A stretch of DNA of 39,820 bases from Christensenella sp. UBA6880. Lineage in GTDB: Bacteria > Bacillota > Clostridia > Christensenellales > CAG-917. Below the pieces are notes generated by a model. It worked only from the letters and a program-made list of their open reading frames with translations, was not told the origin of the DNA and ran no database searches. Within the stretch, counting starts at the first letter, position 1. Each line of letters begins with the position of its first letter. Of this stretch, positions 39,656 to 39,820 are shown in pieces. The stretch lies in assembly GCA_002449145.1 (NCBI GenBank), contig DKCG01000026.1, forward strand, positions 1 through 39,820, given 5' to 3'. A program made the position numbers and the translations under genes.

Positions 39656-39820
39656 GTTTTCTACAAAAGTTTGACGGCGTGTACTCTAAATAACACATCA
39701 CCCCTTCCCTTCGGGCTTTCCCCTATTGCTCAAACTTGCGCCATTTCTCTAAAAAACTTTACATCGTTCGCAAGAGGGGAAGTCGGCACTCACATAGAAA
39801 GGTATCGTTCTCTCATTATG
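39656..39820. other. no gene seen to the window end
   Basis: No open frame with a plausible start, no tRNA and no confident promoter was found. CCCTTCCCTTCGGGC (about 39712) and GTTCGCAAGAGGGGAAG (39766-39782) are short structured-looking pieces; the second is partly complementary to the CTTTCCCCT at 39717. The start of a minus-strand leader or structured RNA cut by the window edge is possible. Confidence 0.3.

Overview
The window looks like a chromosomal segment of a low-to-mid-GC Bacillota bacterium, probably an uncultured Clostridia lineage. This is inferred from the gene families (fused IspDF, PocR/AraC regulator, WYL regulator, DUF4177, RecD2, RqcP, an RNA polymerase without large lineage inserts), the Shine-Dalgarno-led genes and the many close matches to sigma-A promoters (TTGACA-N17-TATAAT type). 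No species can be named from the sequence alone. TGA is used as a normal stop. No rRNA genes, CRISPR array, transposase, integrase or prophage genes are seen.

Layout. 1-140: tRNA-Ser(CGA) and its terminator. 144-2864: an AT-rich accessory segment bracketed by two ~165-bp direct repeats made of tRNA-T-arm-like hairpins; it holds two decayed genes, an alpha/beta hydrolase, a flavodoxin-like protein and a DUF4177 protein. 2926-6190: a membrane-anchored hydrolase and a PocR/AraC regulator, transcribed divergently from back-to-back promoters. 6234-9319: a ClC H+/Cl- antiporter with RCK-C tail, a WYL regulator and a possible 38-residue ORF. 9342-11423: an aminotransferase and a sirtuin driven by interlocked divergent promoters. 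11503-15613: glmS and a cytoplasmic GH31 glycosidase, divergent. 15615-17223: a degenerate 35-bp repeat, the rplM-rpsI operon and a noncoding block with a 109-bp direct repeat. 17369-21967 (minus strand): a MATE exporter behind a leader that looks like a transcription attenuator, a membrane-bound XRE regulator, ispDF, a dense array of about 12 small hairpins, and rqcP on what looks like a leaderless mRNA. 22023-39655 (plus strand): rpoB-rpoC-metK, recD2-comF, secA, prfB and tsaD, ending in a 129-nt concentric palindrome that overlaps the tsaD stop codon.

How the genes work together: most are housekeeping functions in transcription (rpoBC), translation and its quality control (rplM, rpsI, prfB, tsaD, rqcP), secretion (secA), methyl-donor synthesis (metK), isoprenoid and amino-sugar precursors (ispDF, glmS), and DNA repair/uptake (recD2, comF). 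The accessory part is the first 6 kb.

The most interesting material is noncoding: helically phased A-tracts on the coding strand upstream of several promoters, the hairpin array between rqcP and ispDF, the MATE leader with mutually exclusive hairpins, the concentric palindrome after tsaD, and the T-arm-like repeats. Unusual gene-level features are rpoBC without rplKAJL but coupled to metK, and a prfB lacking the programmed frameshift.
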